A DNA stretch of 8,219 nucleotides from Clostridiales bacterium. Lineage in GTDB: Bacteria > Bacillota_A > Clostridia > Oscillospirales > Oscillospiraceae. The notes below the pieces were generated by a model. That model saw nothing but the letters and a program-made list of their open reading frames with translations. It ran no database searches and was not told the origin of the DNA. Shown here one piece after another: positions 5,748 to 8,219 of this stretch. Numbering within the stretch: position 1 is the first letter of the stretch; each line of letters opens with the position of its first letter. The stretch lies in the NCBI GenBank assembly GCA_019417795.1, contig DXUR01000098.1:1-8219 (forward strand), in the 5' to 3' direction. A program made the position numbers and the translations under genes.

Positions 5748-5776
5748 AGTATATCGAAGGCTTTCAAGCGCTTCAA
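5748..5776 (-). promoter_or_regulatory. promoter of the ABC exporter operon
   Basis: On the minus strand TTGAAG (5771-5776) is followed by exactly 17 bases and TATACT (5748-5753). Transcription would start near 5741, giving a short leader of about 24 bases before the first permease. The -35 is imperfect, as is common for activated promoters, and the perfect 17-bp inverted repeat lies 16 bases upstream of it. The -10 is identical to the one predicted for the regulator-kinase operon. Confidence 0.65.
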
Positions 5777-5792
5777 TAGGTTGGAAACAAGA

Positions 5793-5838
5793 GAGGGTTT
5801 TAAGGGAACAAGATAAATTTCGTTCCCTTAAAACCCTC
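5793..5838 (-). terminator. perfect 17-bp inverted repeat between kinase and exporter operon (terminator and/or operator)
   Basis: GAGGGTTTTAAGGGAAC (5793-5809) and GTTCCCTTAAAACCCTC (5822-5838) are exact inverted copies around a 12-base AT-rich loop. The repeat begins 14 bases after the kinase stop codon and on the minus strand is followed by TCTTGTTTCC, a moderately T-rich tail, so it is a plausible intrinsic terminator for the regulator-kinase mRNA. It also ends 16 bases upstream of the exporter's -35 box, a place where an activator or repressor could bind. LytTR regulators usually bind direct, not inverted, repeats, so the operator reading is weaker. Confidence 0.65.
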
Positions 5839-5852
5839 GTTCATACCCCTTT

Positions 5853-7175
5853 TTATGGCATGAGTACGCCAAAGACAACATAATTTTCATTTAAAATGGA
5901 TTCGTTGCGGGTCAGGATTTTTCCATGATACCGTTCCGTCATGCGTAGGATGTTATACAGACCAAAGCCGTGGCCGTCACGATTCGTCTTTGTTGTTACG
6001 CCTTTTCCAAACAAGGCCATAAATTCAGTATTTGACAGTGGCGGAGCCGGATTGGAAACTGTCAACTCCAGAAAATCCCCCTGTTTCTTGCTGGATAAAA
6101 AAATTGTACTTCCTTTCGGTGAAGCCTCGATTGCATTATCCAATAAAATCCCAATGACCTCGATCCATTCTGTTTCCGGGGTGACAGTTTTCTTGAAAAG
6201 ACCATGTAAAGATAATTCTATGTGATGATTTGCCGCTTCTGCCTGCTTTATTTTTCCAAACAGCATCCCGGCAATCATTTTGCTGTCACATGAGAGCAGT
6301 TCCCTGTCATTAAGACTGATTCCAATACTTCCCGTGAGAGCCGTCACTTCTTTCCGGGCTTCTTCTATAGTATCAGCAGAGGTAACGGCGGCTTCAATCG
6401 CCATCATCCGGTTATTAAATTCATGCTGCCTTGCCCTAACCTGTGAGATCAATTCTTCTACAATGGGCACATACTGCTCAATCATGTGGATTCGCTTTTG
6501 CTCCTGAATTCGACGCTGATGTAGGAACAGCAATATACTGTCCAGCAGCAGTACCGCAAGGATCAGTATATTAATTATCCATAGATTGGCAAGAAGCCTA
6601 TCCACATCAAAAGAGAGAATCGAAAGCACTGTCATGAGAAGCAGAGCGATATTGGAAGATACGATCAAAACTGTAAAATCGCTTCTTTGGACGAGCTGAT
6701 GGATTAGGTCGAAAAACGGTGTGAACTCCAGTACAACTATAAGGCACAATGCCGTTATACGGCTACTCAACAGGAGTAAAATATCCGTAGCTCCGCAAGC
6801 GGCAAAAAGAACCGTGCACAGACATTTGACGAACAGGAAAACGGAGAAAGCCGCCATTGTGCCGCAGAAAACCGTGCCGCTGGATTTGGAGCCGAAGAAA
6901 ATACTGCTCAACAACAATACTGCAAAAATCAAAAACAGCAATCCAACAATATTGTCTGCTGATAGTATTTCAAAACCTTCACTGCGGAAAGATGCCGTCA
7001 TATTTGCGCCAATAGAGAAATCCACTCTCGGCACAACACAAAGTACAAGAAGAATAGGAAAAACGAAAAAATCCTTTGCCTTTATTTCTGCTTTTTGCCG
7101 GAAAACGACTTCACAGCAGAGAGCCAGTATTCCCGCATCCAATCCCAACTGTATCAGATTCATTAGAAAGTCCAT
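5853..7175 (-). CDS. membrane sensor histidine kinase, GHKL / AgrC type
   Basis: This 440-residue kinase has an N-terminal membrane domain with about six or seven hydrophobic segments (residues 1-220) and almost no extracellular loop, like AgrC, ComD and BlpH, which sense peptides. A helical linker follows (FLHQRRIQEQKRIHMIEQ) and then the dimerisation and phosphoacceptor box RARQHEFNNRM with His251. The C-terminal GHKL ATPase domain shows the N-box EVIGILLDNAIEAS (Asn347), VSNPAP, and the G-box DGHGFGLYNI (about 400-409). I chose ATG 7175, two bases after the regulator's stop, with GGGGG five bases upstream; a GTG at 7187 would overlap the regulator. It should phosphorylate the LytTR regulator encoded before it. 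The ligand is unknown; the exporter operon downstream suggests a bacteriocin-like peptide. Confidence 0.88.
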   Translation of the reverse strand: MDFLMNLIQLGLDAGILALCCEVVFRQKAEIKAKDFFVFPILLVLCVVPRVDFSIGANMTASFRSEGFEILSADNIVGLLFLIFAVLLLSSIFFGSKSSGTVFCGTMAAFSVFLFVKCLCTVLFAACGATDILLLLSSRITALCLIVVLEFTPFFDLIHQLVQRSDFTVLIVSSNIALLLMTVLSILSFDVDRLLANLWIINILILAVLLLDSILLFLHQRRIQEQKRIHMIEQYVPIVEELISQVRARQHEFNNRMMAIEAAVTSADTIEEARKEVTALTGSIGISLNDRELLSCDSKMIAGMLFGKIKQAEAANHHIELSLHGLFKKTVTPETEWIEVIGILLDNAIEASPKGSTIFLSSKKQGDFLELTVSNPAPPLSNTEFMALFGKGVTTKTNRDGHGFGLYNILRMTERYHGKILTRNESILNENYVVFGVLMP

Positions 7176-7177
7176 GC

Positions 7178-7891
7178 TTACCCCCACAATTCGGCCTGAT
7201 ATTTATTTCCGACGGGGATTGTATCTGTAAATCCTTTCAGACAAATCTTCCGCCCAGATTTGTCAATTTTCTCGATATGGGATTTGTTCACGGCATAACT
7301 CTTATGGCACTGAACAAATGCTGGATCATCAAGCAACGCCAATAAACCAGACAAAGTGTACCCGGAAATCGTATCTTCTTTGATGCCGGACAGACGGCTA
7401 CTGGTATGGATCACAAGTTTTTTTCCAAAGGCTTCGATATAGGCAATATCCTGTGTAACATATTCTAAGATAAATTGCTTTTGCTCAATCTGAATGGTTT
7501 TTGCTTGTTGGCTCATCTGTTTAGACAATCCCAACGCGTCACGAAATGCCGTTACAAATTCTTCTTCGCCAAATGGCTTTACAAGAAAACTGTAACACTT
7601 CACATCTCGATAAGCTGAAAGTTCTTCTCCTGCCAATGCCGTTTCAAAAATGATCGGCGTATATTTATATTCCGGCAATTCGCGGAGCTGCTTTGCTAAA
7701 TTTGTTCCTTTATAGTCCTCTAACTGAATATCAAGGATAAACAGGGAAATATCGTTCGCTTTTGCGTATTGCAGGGCATCGCCTGCTTCGGGAAAAGAAA
7801 CCACGTCCAATTCAGCGAATATTTTATTGATATATCGGATTATCCTTTTTACTGCATCTGGATTATCCTCTACTAATAATATTTTACTCAT
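7178..7891 (-). CDS. LytTR-family response regulator (AgrA/ComE-like)
   Basis: This 237-residue regulator has an N-terminal receiver domain (1-120) with the acidic pair Glu8-Asp9, phosphoacceptor Asp54 in LFILDIQLED, Thr84 in FETAL and Lys105 in VKPF. After a short linker comes a LytTR DNA-binding domain (about 138-237) with the conserved FVQCHKSYAVN segment (192-202). LytTR proteins bind paired direct repeats upstream of promoters; the expected targets here are the exporter promoter and perhaps its own. It is first in the operon with the kinase, whose start lies two bases after its stop. The start at 7891 has GGAG ten bases upstream. All key receiver residues are present, so it should be active. 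Confidence 0.92.
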   Translation of the reverse strand: MSKILLVEDNPDAVKRIIRYINKIFAELDVVSFPEAGDALQYAKANDISLFILDIQLEDYKGTNLAKQLRELPEYKYTPIIFETALAGEELSAYRDVKCYSFLVKPFGEEEFVTAFRDALGLSKQMSQQAKTIQIEQKQFILEYVTQDIAYIEAFGKKLVIHTSSRLSGIKEDTISGYTLSGLLALLDDPAFVQCHKSYAVNKSHIEKIDKSGRKICLKGFTDTIPVGNKYQAELWG

Positions 7892-7937
7892 TATGATGGT
7901 TCTCCACTATTATCTTTGAATTTTACAAATCAATTAT

Positions 7938-7966
7938 AGTATAATCTTTTTCGCCCAAAGGTACAA
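7938..7966 (-). promoter_or_regulatory. promoter of the response regulator-kinase operon
   Basis: On the minus strand TTGTAC (7961-7966) is followed by 17 bases and TATACT (7938-7943); an overlapping TATAAT sits at 7933-7938. The leader before the regulator start would be about 40 bases. The -35 box matches the consensus poorly (three of six), while the -10 is good and equals that of the exporter operon. Confidence 0.5.
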
Positions 7967-8122
7967 GCAGCAAGGGTTGAAATTAGATAGTCAGGCAAAC
8001 GAAATGATACCTCGTTCAAATAATGGCACCTGAAATGTAAAATCCATTTAAGATGATTTTTACAGTCTACTGATTTGTTGTATGGAGAGGATAGGGCGGT
8101 AGTCGTTCTCTTTAGTTGGTAC
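7967..8122. other. intergenic region without a convincing gene
   Basis: This AT-rich stretch lies between the regulator's promoter and the hairpin before the right-edge gene. I see no supported coding region on either strand. On the plus strand there are two very short ATG-initiated frames, nine codons at 8004-8033 (MIPRSNNGT) and six codons at 8082-8102 (MERIGR), both ahead of the hairpin, where a leader peptide would sit. A TTTACA (8059-8064) could be a -35 box but lacks a good -10 at the right distance. The long minus-strand frame across 7930-8196 has no protein-like features. Confidence 0.4.
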
Positions 8123-8177
8123 AAAATAAGCATAGCACCCGAAGCGTATAGGAAGCCTCGGAGGCTATGCTTATTTT
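8123..8177 (+). terminator. long hairpin with T-run before the right-edge gene (terminator or attenuator)
   Basis: AAAATAAGCATAGC (8123-8136) pairs perfectly with GCTATGCTTATTTT (8164-8177), and on the plus strand a T-run (TTATTTTTGTT) follows. A second perfect hairpin, AGCCTC-G-GAGGCT (8154-8166), shares bases with the right arm, so the two could compete. A ribosome binding site and start codon lie directly downstream, which suits transcription attenuation of that gene. The stem also gives T-rich sequence on the minus strand, so bidirectional termination is possible. Confidence 0.6.
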
Positions 8178-8186
8178 TGTTATAAT
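8178..8186 (+). promoter_or_regulatory. possible extended -10 promoter element
   Basis: TGTTATAAT is a perfect extended -10 (TG-N-TATAAT). The bases where a -35 would lie (about 8158-8163) do not match TTGACA. A start site near 8193 would remove most of the ribosome binding site of the following gene, so this may be a coincidental match inside an attenuated leader. Confidence 0.3.
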
Positions 8187-8199
8187 GGGAGGGCAATGG

Positions 8200-8219
8200 A
8201 TGGACGGTCTCTTTGATGA
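8200..8219 (+). CDS. start of an unidentified gene running off the right edge
   Basis: GGGAGGG at 8187-8193 lies six bases before ATG at 8200, which opens a frame reading MDGLFD to the end of the window. An ATG four bases earlier (8196) leads to a stop after six codons. Too little is present to name a product. The strong ribosome binding site and the hairpin upstream suggest a regulated gene divergent from the regulator-kinase operon. Confidence 0.35.

Noticed and set aside
5810..5821. LytTR-type direct repeats upstream of the exporter promoter
   Set aside because: I looked for two ACxGTTxAG-like repeats about 12 bases apart and found only the inverted repeat; its half sites match this consensus poorly.
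6721..7230. A 169-codon plus-strand frame opposite the kinase gene
   Set aside because: It is antisense to the kinase membrane domain, and its basic, Thr/Ser/Lys-rich composition is the mirror of hydrophobic codons.
7930..8196. An 88-codon minus-strand frame across the right intergenic region
   Set aside because: It runs through the hairpin and the regulator promoter, lacks a ribosome binding site and shows no recognisable domain.
1..8219. CRISPR arrays, tRNA or rRNA genes
   Set aside because: No regularly spaced repeats, tRNA cloverleaf sequences or rRNA motifs were seen on either strand.

Overview
The window looks like accessory DNA of a Gram-positive gut-type Bacillota, probably a clostridial relative of the Oscillospiraceae. 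This rests on strong AGGAGG-type ribosome binding sites, TTGACA/TATAAT-like promoters, the protein families present, and a visible shift from a GC-rich left part (about 1-1900) to an AT-richer right part. The taxon is inferred; no marker gene is present. Nearly all real genes read on the minus strand, so transcription runs from high to low coordinates.

Left part (38-1853): maintenance and regulation genes of an integrative or conjugative element. From the upstream end there is a strong promoter, a structured leader, a 41-residue basic ORF whose stop overlaps the next start, a short sigma-70 region-4 protein, and an intrinsic terminator built into the sigma gene's last codons. A second cluster follows: an unknown 116-residue protein, a winged-helix protein (ATGA overlap) and an excisionase-like DNA-binding protein. 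An integrase would be expected beyond position 1 but is not in the window.

Middle part (about 1850-2763): a gene graveyard. It holds the effector-binding half of an Lrp/AsnC regulator, the broken 5' end of a secreted lipoprotein whose sequence resembles BspA-type leucine-rich surface proteins (frameshift at the lipobox and an internal stop), and on the plus strand the 5' end of what looks like an insertion-sequence transposase behind an inverted repeat.

Right part (2764-7966): a complete sensing and export module. A LytTR response regulator and a GHKL (AgrC-type) histidine kinase form one unit. A perfect 17-bp inverted repeat then separates them from an ABC exporter operon with its own promoter: a 251-residue permease, a 499-residue double-length permease and a 225-residue ATPase of the BcrA/LanF type. 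The likely logic is that an external peptide, such as a bacteriocin, lantibiotic or pheromone, is sensed by the kinase and the regulator induces the transporter. No peptide precursor or maturation gene was found, so self-protection or resistance fits better than production.

The right edge (7967-8219) is a non-coding divergent region ending in a long plus-strand hairpin, a ribosome binding site and the first codons of a gene that runs off the window.
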